The notes under the pieces were generated by a model. It was not told where the DNA came from and ran no database searches. It saw only the letters and a list, made by a program, of their open reading frames with translations. A DNA stretch of 17,420 nucleotides from positions 1 to 17,420 of the forward strand of contig JACCWU010000076.1 in assembly GCA_013697465.1 (NCBI GenBank), written 5' to 3'. The stretch is from Actinomycetota bacterium. Its GTDB lineage: Bacteria > Actinomycetota > Thermoleophilia > Gaiellales > Gaiellaceae. Made by a program: the position numbers and the translations under genes. This document shows, in pieces, positions 1 to 8,090 of the stretch (position 1 is its first letter; each line of letters starts with the position of its first letter).

Positions 1-185
1 GGCTTCGCCAGCGCACGCTTCGCGAGCAGCTCGAGCGCAGGCCGACCGAGGTTCTGCGCAAGGCCGTCAAGGGGATGCTGCCCAAGAACAAGCTCGCCGC
101 GGCTCAGCTGCGCAAGCTGAAGATCTACGCCGGGACGGAGCATCCGCACGCCGCTCAGGCGCCGAAGGACATGATCCTCTCGTGA
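1..185 (+). CDS. rplM: 50S ribosomal protein L13, C-terminal part (5' end outside window)
   Basis: Reading from base 3, 60 codons run to a TGA at 183-185. The visible segment contains the L13 signature AVKGMLPKN, followed by LRKLKIYAGTEHPHAAQ, which is the conserved C-terminal part of the family. L13 is an early-assembling large-subunit protein. About 85 residues lie outside the window, judging from the usual length of 140-147. The stop overlaps the GTG start of rpsI in a GTGA tetranucleotide, so the two are probably translationally coupled, as in the standard rplM-rpsI operon. Confidence 0.95.
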   Translation, partial: LRQRTLREQLERRPTEVLRKAVKGMLPKNKLAAAQLRKLKIYAGTEHPHAAQAPKDMILS

Positions 186-577
186 ACGAGATCGCCCAGT
201 ACCTCGGCACCGGGAAGCGCAAGACGTCGATCGCACGCGTGATCCTGCGGCCCGGAGACGGCAAGAGTTGGATCAACGGCCGCTCGCTGGAGGAGTACTT
301 CACGCGGCCGGGACACCGGCGCATGGTTCTCGCCCCACTCGAGGTGGCGGGTGCGGAAGGCACCTACGACCTTCGTATCCGGGTGCATGGCGGCGGGATC
401 TCGGGCCAGGCCGGCGCAGTCCGGCACGGCGTCGCCCGCGCCCTCGTCGAGGCCGATCCGGAGCTGCGCATCTCGCTCAAGCGGCAGGGCTTCCTCACGC
501 GTGACGCCCGCATCGTGGAGCGCAAGAAGGCCGGCCTGCACAAGGCTCGCAAGGCTCCGCAGTTCTCGAAGCGGTAG
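182..577 (+). CDS. rpsI: 30S ribosomal protein S9
   Basis: The 131-residue product begins near the family core with YLGTGKRKTSIARV and ends with the canonical basic S9 tail KAPQFSKR, whose last residues contact P-site tRNA in known ribosomes. GGGISGQAGAVRHGVARAL and FLTRDARIVERKKAGLHKAR are the other conserved blocks. The GTG start overlaps the rplM stop by 4 bases (GTGA), which fixes it. The protein lacks the acidic N-terminal extension seen in many Actinobacteria such as mycobacteria and streptomycetes. glmM begins 11 bases after the stop. Confidence 0.97.
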   Translation: MNEIAQYLGTGKRKTSIARVILRPGDGKSWINGRSLEEYFTRPGHRRMVLAPLEVAGAEGTYDLRIRVHGGGISGQAGAVRHGVARALVEADPELRISLKRQGFLTRDARIVERKKAGLHKARKAPQFSKR

Positions 578-588
578 TTTCGGGCGCC

Positions 589-1890
589 GTGCCGCGGCGT
601 TACTTCGGGACTGATGGAGTTCGCGGCGTCGTCGGCGAGGACTTGACGGCGGACCTTGTGGAAAGAATCGGCCGCGCAGCGACGCTCTGGTCCGAAAGGT
701 CCGCTACGAGCGAAAAGGGGTCAGACCCCTGTCATGTCCTCATCGGACGGGACACTCGTGGGTCAGGCCCGGAGCTGGAGGCCGCGATAGCTCGTGGGAT
801 CGTCTCCGTCGGAGGCACTGCCGTGCTCGCCGGGGTGCTCCCGACGCCCGCAGTCGCGCTCCTGGCCCAAGACCTCGGCGTCGTGATCTCGGCATCTCAC
901 AACCCACCCGAGTACAACGGTGTGAAGCTCTTCCACGGCGACGGCAGCAAGCTCACGGATGAGGAAGAAGAAGTGATCGAGGCGTTGCTCGAAGAACCCG
1001 TCTCCGCGCCGACGCGCGGCGGCTCGGTCGAGCAGCTCGAAGGGGCGGGGGAGACATACCTCCGCCACGTGCTCGAGCACTTCGGCCAGGATCTCTCAGG
1101 TGTTCGGATCGCCGTCGACTGCGCGAACGGCGCGTTCGCCGGTCTTGCGCCGAAGGCATTCGAGCAACTCGGCGCCGAGGTGCACGCCATCGGCGTCGAG
1201 CCCGACGGGACGAACATCAACGTGGGTTGCGGCGCAACCGACCTCGCGGTTCTGAGCCACAAGGTTGTCGAAGCACACTGCGATCTCGGGGTCGCGTTCG
1301 ATGGGGACGGCGACCGGATGCTGGCGGTGGATGAGCGGGGCGAGCCCGTCGACGGCGACCAGATCCTCGCCATCCTGGCCCTCGCGCTCGGCGTCGACAC
1401 GGTCGCCGTCACCGTGATGACGAACCTCGGCTTCCATCGGCTCATGGCCGAACACGGCATTCGCGTCGTCACGACTCCGGTGGGCGACCGGTACGTGCTC
1501 GAGGCGCTCCGCGCTGAGAGCGCGGTTCTCGGGGGCGAGCAGTCGGGGCACGTCATCTGGCTCCGAGACCACGTCACGGGCGACGGTCTCGCGGCCGCGC
1601 TCCTTCTCTGCGGGGCGATTCAAGAGAGAACGCTCGGCGAGGCCGCCTCGGCGCTCGTGCCCTACCCGCAGTCGCAACACAACGTCCACGTAGCGCGCCG
1701 GGAGCTTCCGCAACGCGTGTTCGACGAAGCCGATCGCCTCAGCGCTGCGCTCGGCGACAAGGGTCGCGTGCTCGTACGGCTGTCCGGAACGGAGCCTGTC
1801 GTCCGTGTGCTCGCCGAGGCGGAGACGCAGGAGGAGGCCAATCGCATCTCTGCTACCATCGCGCGGCTCGTGGACAAGGAGCTCGGCTAA
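589..1890 (+). CDS. glmM: Phosphoglucosamine mutase GlmM
   Basis: GlmM converts glucosamine-6-phosphate to glucosamine-1-phosphate for UDP-GlcNAc and peptidoglycan synthesis in the cytoplasm. The 433-residue protein starts with RRYFGTDGVRG. It carries the phosphoserine loop ISASHNPPEYNG (catalytic serine about residue 103), the metal-binding DGDGDR at 238-243, the sugar-recognition GEQSGH at 316-321, and the phosphate-binding RLSGTEP at 397-403. All catalytic elements are intact. The GTG start lacks a clear Shine-Dalgarno sequence; a TAGTTT at 575-580 ends 8 nt upstream but overlaps the rpsI stop and may be chance. Residues about 36-48, between the first helix and VLIGRD, are an unusual insertion encoded partly by a perfect palindrome at 716-730. 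Confidence 0.96.
   Translation: MPRRYFGTDGVRGVVGEDLTADLVERIGRAATLWSERSATSEKGSDPCHVLIGRDTRGSGPELEAAIARGIVSVGGTAVLAGVLPTPAVALLAQDLGVVISASHNPPEYNGVKLFHGDGSKLTDEEEEVIEALLEEPVSAPTRGGSVEQLEGAGETYLRHVLEHFGQDLSGVRIAVDCANGAFAGLAPKAFEQLGAEVHAIGVEPDGTNINVGCGATDLAVLSHKVVEAHCDLGVAFDGDGDRMLAVDERGEPVDGDQILAILALALGVDTVAVTVMTNLGFHRLMAEHGIRVVTTPVGDRYVLEALRAESAVLGGEQSGHVIWLRDHVTGDGLAAALLLCGAIQERTLGEAASALVPYPQSQHNVHVARRELPQRVFDEADRLSAALGDKGRVLVRLSGTEPVVRVLAEAETQEEANRISATIARLVDKELG
716..730. repeat. Palindrome inside glmM coding sequence
   Basis: AGGGGTC-A-GACCCCT is a perfect 7-bp-arm inverted repeat around a central A. It encodes KGSDP and the first base of C48 in frame within GlmM. It lies at a point where other GlmM proteins normally go straight from the N-terminal helix to the V-L-I-G-R-D strand, so it looks like a small insertion. 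Just upstream, GGTCCG is repeated directly at 689-694 and 698-703. Confidence 0.6.
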
Positions 1891-1929
1891 GCCCGACGAA
1901 GGGCGCCGCCGGGCTCTTACGTGTTTTTT
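1890..1929 (+). terminator. Possible weak terminator after glmM
   Basis: AGCCCG (1890-1895) pairs with CGGGCT (1910-1915) across a 14-nt loop. A run of six T follows at 1924-1929. The T run begins 8 nt after the stem and the loop is long, so this is a poor match to a classical intrinsic terminator. A second hairpin with arms AGGCGTTGC/GCAA-t-CGCCT (1932-1953, one bulge) lies just downstream. The rest of the glmM-glmS gap (to 2012) holds only the glmS ribosome binding site AAAGGAG at 1997-2003. Confidence 0.25.
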
Positions 1930-2012
1930 GGAGGCGTTGCGAAGCAATCGCCTAGCCGAACTGAGTACACCCTGGTCTTGCTCCAGCGGGTAGAGGAAAG
2001 GAGACTCAGAGC

Positions 2013-3839
<1,827 letters not shown>

Positions 3840-3890
3840 CGCCCGAGCCGCCTGCTACGGTCGGCCACTTCGTCGTCAGGCCACAGCCAG

Positions 3891-3896
3891 AGGAGG
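3891..3896 (+). promoter_or_regulatory. Strong Shine-Dalgarno site for the collagen-like gene
   Basis: AGGAGG, 6 nt upstream of the ATG at 3903, is the best ribosome binding site in the window and fixes that start. Most other genes in the accessory block lack such a site. A TACGGT at 3856-3861 could be a -10 box giving a short leader, but no -35 supports it. Confidence 0.7.
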
Positions 3897-3902
3897 TACA
3901 CG

Positions 3903-4451
3903 ATGCGAGGGATCTCGCTCCGGCGCCCGTCGCCGGCGCTGATCGTCGCGTGCGTCGCGCTCGGCGTCGCGCTCGGCGGTACGAGCTATGCAACCGTGTT
4001 GAACGTGCCGAGGAACAGCGTTGGCGCTCCCGAGCTGAAGACCGGGGCGGTGACCGCGAAGAAGCTGGCTGCGAACGCGGTGACGTCCGCCAAGGTCCAG
4101 AACCGCTCGCTGCTCAGGGCCGACTTCAGGCTGGGTCAGCTCCCAGCCGGGCCGCGGGGTCCCGCCGGGCCGACAGGTCCTGCCGGCGCTCCGGGGTTGA
4201 GCGGTGTCGAGCGAATCGAGGTTACGAGCGCGAGCAACTCACTCACCACGCGTACCGCTCAGGTCCAGTGCCCGAGCGGAAAGAGGCTGATCGGTGGCGG
4301 TGCGCGCTTGAACGGGACTTTCACGGGCGTCGCGATCCAGACGTCCTTCCCGAACAACGACAACTTCTTCACGGCCAGCGCCCGCGAGGTGGTCGCGACA
4401 GCGGGAGGTTGGTCGTTGACGGTCTTCGCGGTGTGCGCGGCCGCCTCCTGA
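3903..4451 (+). CDS. Secreted or surface collagen-like-repeat protein
   Basis: The 182-residue product begins with a basic, then hydrophobic segment (RRPSPALIVACVALGVALGG, about residues 7-26), a signal peptide or membrane anchor. A low-complexity segment follows with repeated K-L/K-V motifs (GAVTAKKL, NAVTSAKV, NRSLL). Next is a short Gly-X-Y run GPRGPAGPTGPAGAPG (five triplets), then a globular C-terminal part of about 80 residues with two cysteines (in VQCPSG and AVCAAAS) that could form a disulfide. This arrangement of AVTSAKV-type repeats plus a short collagen run is common in predicted exported proteins of Thermoleophilia; the function is unknown. It stands alone between glmS and a strong stem-loop. 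Confidence 0.85.
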   Translation: MRGISLRRPSPALIVACVALGVALGGTSYATVLNVPRNSVGAPELKTGAVTAKKLAANAVTSAKVQNRSLLRADFRLGQLPAGPRGPAGPTGPAGAPGLSGVERIEVTSASNSLTTRTAQVQCPSGKRLIGGGARLNGTFTGVAIQTSFPNNDNFFTASAREVVATAGGWSLTVFAVCAAAS

Positions 4452-4464
4452 CGCTCGAGCCGGT

Positions 4465-4494
4465 CTCGTAGGGGGAGCCCGGCTCCCCTACGAG
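4465..4494 (+). terminator. Strong stem-loop, probable terminator of the collagen-like gene
   Basis: CTCGTAGGGG (4465-4474) pairs perfectly with CCCCTACGAG (4485-4494). The inner part, AGC/GCT around CCG, adds three more pairs next to one bulged G. It starts 13 bases after the collagen-like gene stop. No T run follows, so it would be a U-less terminator or an mRNA-stabilising or processing hairpin. Its position before a promoter-like box for fdhD favours termination. Confidence 0.6.
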
Positions 4495-4521
4495 GCCGCG
4501 GGAGAGGCAGGGCCCGGCGAG

Positions 4522-4527
4522 TACGCT
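4522..4527 (+). promoter_or_regulatory. Putative -10 box of a leaderless fdhD promoter
   Basis: TACGCT fits the actinobacterial TANNNT -10 pattern and ends exactly 6 nt before the GTG of fdhD. This would place the transcription start on the first base of the start codon. No Shine-Dalgarno sequence lies near the GTG. The same geometry recurs at 6713-6718 and 7502-7507. Confidence 0.45.
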
Positions 4528-4533
4528 GGCGGC

Positions 4534-5325
4534 GTGAAGGGCGACGCGGCTCAGGCGCCTCCGTACAGCACGGCGATCGTGCGTGCACGTCGCCTCCCCG
4601 GCGGCCGGGAAGAGGACGATCTCGTCGCCGTCGAGGAGCCGCTCGAGATCCGCATTGGCGGCGAGCCGGTCGCGGTCACGATGCGCACGCCCGGTCACGA
4701 CGAGGAGCTCGCGCTCGGCTTCTGCCTGACGGAGGGCTTGCAGCCCTTGTTCGCTCGGGTGCCCGACGACCTCGCCGCGAACTCGGTCGAGGTCGATGCG
4801 CGCGACTTCGACCCCGAGCGGCTGCGCCGCAACTTCTACACCTCGTCGTCGTGCGGTGTCTGCGGAAAGGGAGCGATCGAGGCGATCAGCGTCGACGCGC
4901 CGCGTGTCGAGAGCCGCCTCGAGGTGGCGGAAGCGGTCGCCGCCGCTCTCCCCGACAAGCTGCTCGAGGCCCAGCGTGCCTTCGCCGCGACCGGCGGGCT
5001 GCATGCCACCGGGCTCTTTTCCGCGCGCGGCGAGCTCGCCTGCGTCCGGGAGGACGTCGGGCGCCACAACGCGATGGACAAGGTCGTGGGCTGGGCGTTC
5101 CTCGAGGATCTCGTGCCGCTTTCCGACCGTGTTCTCTGCGTCAGCGGACGGCTCTCGTTCGAGCTGGTGCAGAAGGCCGCGGTCGCCGGCTGCCCTGTCC
5201 TCGTCGCGGTCGGCGCTCCATCCTCGTTGGCGGTCGAGCTCGCTGCCGACCGCGGAGTCACGCTCTGCGGATTCGTCCGCCAGGGCCGCATGACCGTCTA
5301 CACCGAGCCGTGGCGGATCGTCTAG
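4534..5325 (+). CDS. fdhD: Formate dehydrogenase accessory sulfurtransferase FdhD
   Basis: FdhD transfers sulfur from a cysteine desulfurase to the bis-MGD cofactor of formate dehydrogenase, which is needed for FDH activity. The 263-residue protein contains the family features PVAVTMRTPGHDEELALGF, the sulfur-carrying cysteine motif SSCGVCGKG (C107 and C110), FSARGELACVREDVGRHNAMDKVVG and the C-terminal MTVYTEPWRI. A start at GTG 4534 gives the usual length. No Shine-Dalgarno sequence is present, but a TANNNT box ends 6 nt upstream. The 3' end overlaps the mobA-like gene by 16 bases. The target enzyme is presumably the FDH encoded on the opposite strand at 8771-13691. Confidence 0.95.
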   Translation: MKGDAAQAPPYSTAIVRARRLPGGREEDDLVAVEEPLEIRIGGEPVAVTMRTPGHDEELALGFCLTEGLQPLFARVPDDLAANSVEVDARDFDPERLRRNFYTSSSCGVCGKGAIEAISVDAPRVESRLEVAEAVAAALPDKLLEAQRAFAATGGLHATGLFSARGELACVREDVGRHNAMDKVVGWAFLEDLVPLSDRVLCVSGRLSFELVQKAAVAGCPVLVAVGAPSSLAVELAADRGVTLCGFVRQGRMTVYTEPWRIV

Positions 5326-6647
5326 CGGCGACCGGCGTCCTCCTGCTGGGCGGCGGGTCGACTCGATTCGGCTCGCCGAAGGCGCTGGCGCGCTTTCGCG
5401 GCGAGACGCTCGCCGAGCGCGGGTGGCGCGTGCTCGGTGAGGTGTGCGACGAGGTGATCGCGGTGGGCAAGGAGGCTGACGGTCTCGACGTCCCGTTCCC
5501 GGTGATCGACGACGGCGTGGAGGAGCGTGCTCCGGTATTCGGAGTGCTCGCCGGACTGCGCGCCGCTGCAAACGACGTCTGCGTGGTGCTGCCCGTCGAC
5601 TGCCCGCGCGCGTCGCCGGAGCTCCTGCGCCGGCTTGTTGCGGCCGAGTCGGTTCCGCGGACCGGACCGCTTCCCGGCGCATACACCAAGGCGATGCTCC
5701 CGGAGCTCGAGCAGCGCATCGCCTACGGCGAGCTCTCGCTCCGAGGCGTCAACGAGCGCACGATCGAGCTCGACGAGCGGCTGCTCACGAACGCGAACAC
5801 GCGCATGGAGCTCCTCGCAGCCGCGGTCGCCGACTGGGCCGAGGAGCGCGAAGACGTGCGGGCGGCGATCCTCGTCGGCTCGCAGGTGCGCGCCGAGATG
5901 CCGGCCGACCGGTTCTCCGACCTCGACGTGATCCTGGTCGTCGACGATCCGGAGCGATACGCCAACGACGCGAGCTGGGTGGAGGAGTTCGGTGTCCCGA
6001 TCCTCACGTTCCTCGAGCCCACTGCCGTCGGCGACCAGCGCGAGCGCCGGGTCCTCTACGAGACGGGGGAGGACGTCGACTTCCCGCTTATTCCCTTGGC
6101 GGCACTCGATCGGCTGGAGTCGAGCGAGAACGCGGGCGACCTCGTGAGGCGTGGCTATCGGGTGCTCACCGACCGGATCGACCTCGAGAGGCGGCTTCGT
6201 GAGCTCGCGGCCGCGCGGGAGTCCGACGCCCCCCCGACTCAGCGCGAGCTCACCGAGCTTGCGAGCGACTTCTGGTACCACGCCCTCTGGAGCGCGAAGA
6301 AGCTCCGCCGTGGCGAGGTGTTCACGGCACTCGACTGCCTCGACGGATACATGAAGGCGCGGCTCGTAGCGCTCCTCGCCTGGCACGCCCGGGCGGTCGA
6401 CCCCACCGTGGACACGTGGCATGCGGGGCGCTTCCTCGAGCGCTGGGCCGATCCGGGCGCGCTGGCCGCGCTCGAGTCGGCGTACGCCCGCTACGACCTG
6501 CGCGACGTCGCGCGGGCGCTCTGGGCGACGATCGACCTCTTCCAGGGAATCGAGGAGGAGACCGCTGCGCGACTCGGTCTCGCCCTCGAGCTCGACCACC
6601 CGGAGCTCCGCCGCCGCATCCGCGAGATCGTTCTCGATCCACGCTGA
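5310..6647 (+). CDS. MobA-like molybdenum cofactor guanylyltransferase fused to an ANT(6)-type nucleotidyltransferase
   Basis: One uninterrupted 445-residue frame holds two nucleotidyltransferase domains of different folds. Residues about 8-165 match MobA: LLLGGGSTRFGSPKAL (NTP loop), APVFGVLAGLRAA, PVDCPRAS (metal-binding Asp), and LTNANT near the usual MobA C-terminus. MobA attaches GMP to molybdopterin to make MGD. Residues about 166-445 resemble full-length aminoglycoside 6-adenylyltransferases (AadE/ANT(6)): ILVGSQVRAEMPADRFSDLD with Asp204 and Asp206, ASWVEEFG, then EDVDFPLIPL with Asp257, and an alpha-helical C-terminal domain. The GTG at 5310 overlaps fdhD and gives the MobA N-terminus. 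The second domain begins at a Met codon (5805) aligned with the start of free-standing ANT proteins, but no ribosome site precedes it. Its substrate is unknown and resistance cannot be assumed. Confidence 0.85.
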   Translation: MADRLAATGVLLLGGGSTRFGSPKALARFRGETLAERGWRVLGEVCDEVIAVGKEADGLDVPFPVIDDGVEERAPVFGVLAGLRAAANDVCVVLPVDCPRASPELLRRLVAAESVPRTGPLPGAYTKAMLPELEQRIAYGELSLRGVNERTIELDERLLTNANTRMELLAAAVADWAEEREDVRAAILVGSQVRAEMPADRFSDLDVILVVDDPERYANDASWVEEFGVPILTFLEPTAVGDQRERRVLYETGEDVDFPLIPLAALDRLESSENAGDLVRRGYRVLTDRIDLERRLRELAAARESDAPPTQRELTELASDFWYHALWSAKKLRRGEVFTALDCLDGYMKARLVALLAWHARAVDPTVDTWHAGRFLERWADPGALAALESAYARYDLRDVARALWATIDLFQGIEEETAARLGLALELDHPELRRRIREIVLDPR

Positions 6648-6712
6648 GGAGAGTTGTGTGGGCGCTCGTCTCCGCCCCGGGGGCTCTGGGCTCGCGCGGC
6701 CCGTCGCGGAGG

Positions 6713-6718
6713 TAGGCT
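6713..6718 (+). promoter_or_regulatory. Putative -10 box of a leaderless promoter for the GerMN lipoprotein
   Basis: TAGGCT ends 6 nt before the GTG at 6725, the spacing expected if transcription starts at the start codon. A GGAGG overlaps its left side but is 12 nt from the GTG, a long distance. The rest of the 77-bp gap from 6648 shows nothing else clear. Confidence 0.4.
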
Positions 6719-6724
6719 CCCCGC

Positions 6725-7492
6725 GTGATTCGTGCCTTTGCGCTCGTCGTTCTCGCGATCGCACTGGTCGTCGGTGGCTGCGGAGACGATGACGGCTCCA
6801 CGGTGACCGACACCGAGACCACGACGACGACCGCGCCTGCGGAGACCGCCGACGTTCGTGTCTACTGGCTCCGCGACGGGAAGGTCTGGCCGGCTGCCCG
6901 AGACGTCGACGACAGCGGCGACATCGAGAGTGCCGCGGTCGAAGAGCTCCTCGCCGGCCCGACGGAGCAGGAGGAGACCGAGCTCGAGTTCACGACCGCG
7001 ATACCCGAGGACGCGGAGAACGCGGAAGTGTCGATCGCCGACGGTGTCGCGACGGTGGAGTTGGACACGGAGCTGCCGGAGGAGCCGCTCGCTCAGCTCG
7101 TCTACACGCTGACGCAGTTTTCGACGGTCGAGACGGTCGAGATCCAGGAGCGCAGGCTGACCCGCGCCGACTTCGAGGACCTGACGCCCGCCATCCTCGT
7201 CGAGTCGCCCCTCTCCTTCGAGGAAGTGACGAGCCCGTTCACGGCGACCGGCACCGCGAACACGTTCGAGGCCAACTTCCAGTACGAGCTGACCGACACC
7301 GACGGACTGATCGTCGACGAGAACTTCGTCACGGCGACGTCGGGAACGGGCACGCGCGGCACGTTCGAGTTCACCACGGATCCCTTCACGGTGAAGTTCG
7401 ACGGCATCGGCTCGCTGATCGTCTTCGAGGGCTCCGCCCAGGACGGCTCGCGGATCAACCTCGTCGAGATCCCACTCCGGATGAGCAAGTAG
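6725..7492 (+). CDS. GerMN/Gmad2-domain lipoprotein
   Basis: The 255-residue protein has a lipoprotein signal peptide (hydrophobic residues 4-16, lipobox VGGC, Cys19). A Thr-rich linker (TDTETTTTTAPAE) follows, then a GerMN domain at about 43-140 (VRVYWLRDGKVWPAAR, AVEELLAGPTEQE, VSIADGVATVELD, LAQLVYTLTQF). An immunoglobulin-like Gmad2 domain occupies about 158-252 (ILVESPLSFEEVTSPFTATGTANTFEANFQYEL through LVEIPLRMSK). GerMN and Gmad2 were first named from spore germination and sporulation proteins but are widespread in non-sporulating Actinobacteria as extracytoplasmic lipoproteins. The role is probably cell envelope; the substrate is unknown. GTG is preceded by a TANNNT box, suggesting its own transcript. 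Confidence 0.9.
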   Translation: MIRAFALVVLAIALVVGGCGDDDGSTVTDTETTTTTAPAETADVRVYWLRDGKVWPAARDVDDSGDIESAAVEELLAGPTEQEETELEFTTAIPEDAENAEVSIADGVATVELDTELPEEPLAQLVYTLTQFSTVETVEIQERRLTRADFEDLTPAILVESPLSFEEVTSPFTATGTANTFEANFQYELTDTDGLIVDENFVTATSGTGTRGTFEFTTDPFTVKFDGIGSLIVFEGSAQDGSRINLVEIPLRMSK

Positions 7493-7501
7493 GGACGCGC
7501 T

Positions 7502-7507
7502 TAAGCT
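7502..7507 (+). promoter_or_regulatory. Putative -10 box of a leaderless promoter for the zinc-finger gene
   Basis: TAAGCT ends 6 nt before the ATG at 7514, and no Shine-Dalgarno sequence is present in the 21-bp gap after the lipoprotein gene. It is the third TANGCT-N6-start arrangement in this strand block. Confidence 0.45.
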
Positions 7508-7513
7508 CCGCCC

Positions 7514-7894
7514 ATGGCGAAGACGGCATGGCGCTGCTCGCAGTGCGGGACGGTCAACGAGGCCGGGGCCCGCGCGTGTCGCGAGTGCGGCAAGTGGCCG
7601 AGCCTGTTCGACCTCCAGGACAGTGCGGTGGAGGACGGCCTCGACACGCAAACCGCGACCTACGCCCGCCGGCCGGAGCTCGATCCCGAGGTCTTCGATC
7701 CAAGGTCATTCGAACCCGATGTCTCAGAGCCGAATGTCTTGGAACCGAATGTCCTGGAACCCGATGTGTTCGAGACGGAGAGTGACGAGCCCGAAGAGCG
7801 GCAGGGCCGCTTCCCGCGCTGGGCGGTCACGGCCGTCTGGGTGGTCGGGATCCTCGTCTGGATCGTCGCGAACGCGCTCGGCGATCGCGGGTAA
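7514..7894 (+). CDS. RanBP2-type zinc-finger protein with EP-rich pentapeptide repeats and a C-terminal membrane anchor
   Basis: In the 126-residue product, residues 6-25 fit W-x-C-x2-C-x3-N-x6-C-x2-C (Cys 8, 11, 22, 25; Asn 15), the RanBP2-type zinc-finger pattern. Residues about 61-85 are a run of five-residue repeats of the form (F/L/S)-E-P-(D/N)-V. The C-terminus (WAVTAVWVVGILVWIVANAL, about 103-122) is a single hydrophobic membrane segment ending in a short polar tail. The likely topology is an N-terminal zinc finger on the cytoplasmic side, but no function can be assigned. The gene converges on the minus-strand small protein with only 7 bp between their stops, and no terminator hairpin is visible there. 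Confidence 0.8.
   Translation: MAKTAWRCSQCGTVNEAGARACRECGKWPSLFDLQDSAVEDGLDTQTATYARRPELDPEVFDPRSFEPDVSEPNVLEPNVLEPDVFETESDEPEERQGRFPRWAVTAVWVVGILVWIVANALGDRG
7694..7768 (+). repeat. 15-nt tandem repeat coding for pentapeptides
   Basis: Five consecutive 15-base units start at 7694, 7709, 7724, 7739 and 7754, with consensus roughly TTSGAACCSGATGTC. They encode FDPRS, FEPDV, SEPNV, LEPNV and LEPDV within the zinc-finger protein. The central units are most alike at DNA level, suggesting recent slippage duplication. Confidence 0.8.
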
Positions 7895-7901
7895 GGAGCC
7901 G

Positions 7902-8090
7902 TTAGGTCTCTTCGCTATCGCGCTCGCCCGGCGCCATGTGCCCGCCGTCGTCGACGTCGGGTTCGCCCAAGTCGGGCACTCGCTCGACCTCGGGCTCGTC
8001 GTGGCGAGTCAGCTCTTCGGGAACCTTCGCTCCCGGGATGCCGGGATCCTGAGGGAGGTCCGGATCCGGTCTCTCCAGCTCACCGCTCAT
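7902..8090 (-). CDS. Small acidic proline-rich hypothetical protein
   Basis: This 62-residue frame begins with MSGELERPDPDLPQDPG and is rich in Asp, Glu and Pro, with no cysteine and no membrane segment; it is probably disordered. It is supported as a gene because its ATG overlaps the 3' end of birA by 11 bases and is preceded by GGAGG (8097-8101) with a 6-nt spacer inside the birA coding sequence. That is a good site for translational coupling. It ends 7 bp from the convergent zinc-finger gene. I recognise no family. Confidence 0.55.
   Translation of the reverse strand: MSGELERPDPDLPQDPGIPGAKVPEELTRHDEPEVERVPDLGEPDVDDGGHMAPGERDSEET

Noticed and set aside
1891..2012. glmS ribozyme upstream of glmS
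   Set aside because: The gap has two hairpins, but I find no glmS-ribozyme cleavage-site core or the series of paired elements it needs; the gap is also short.
5805..6647. Aminoglycoside resistance gene
   Set aside because: The domain resembles ANT(6) enzymes but is fused to MobA in a cofactor context, with no mobile element; resistance cannot be claimed from similarity.
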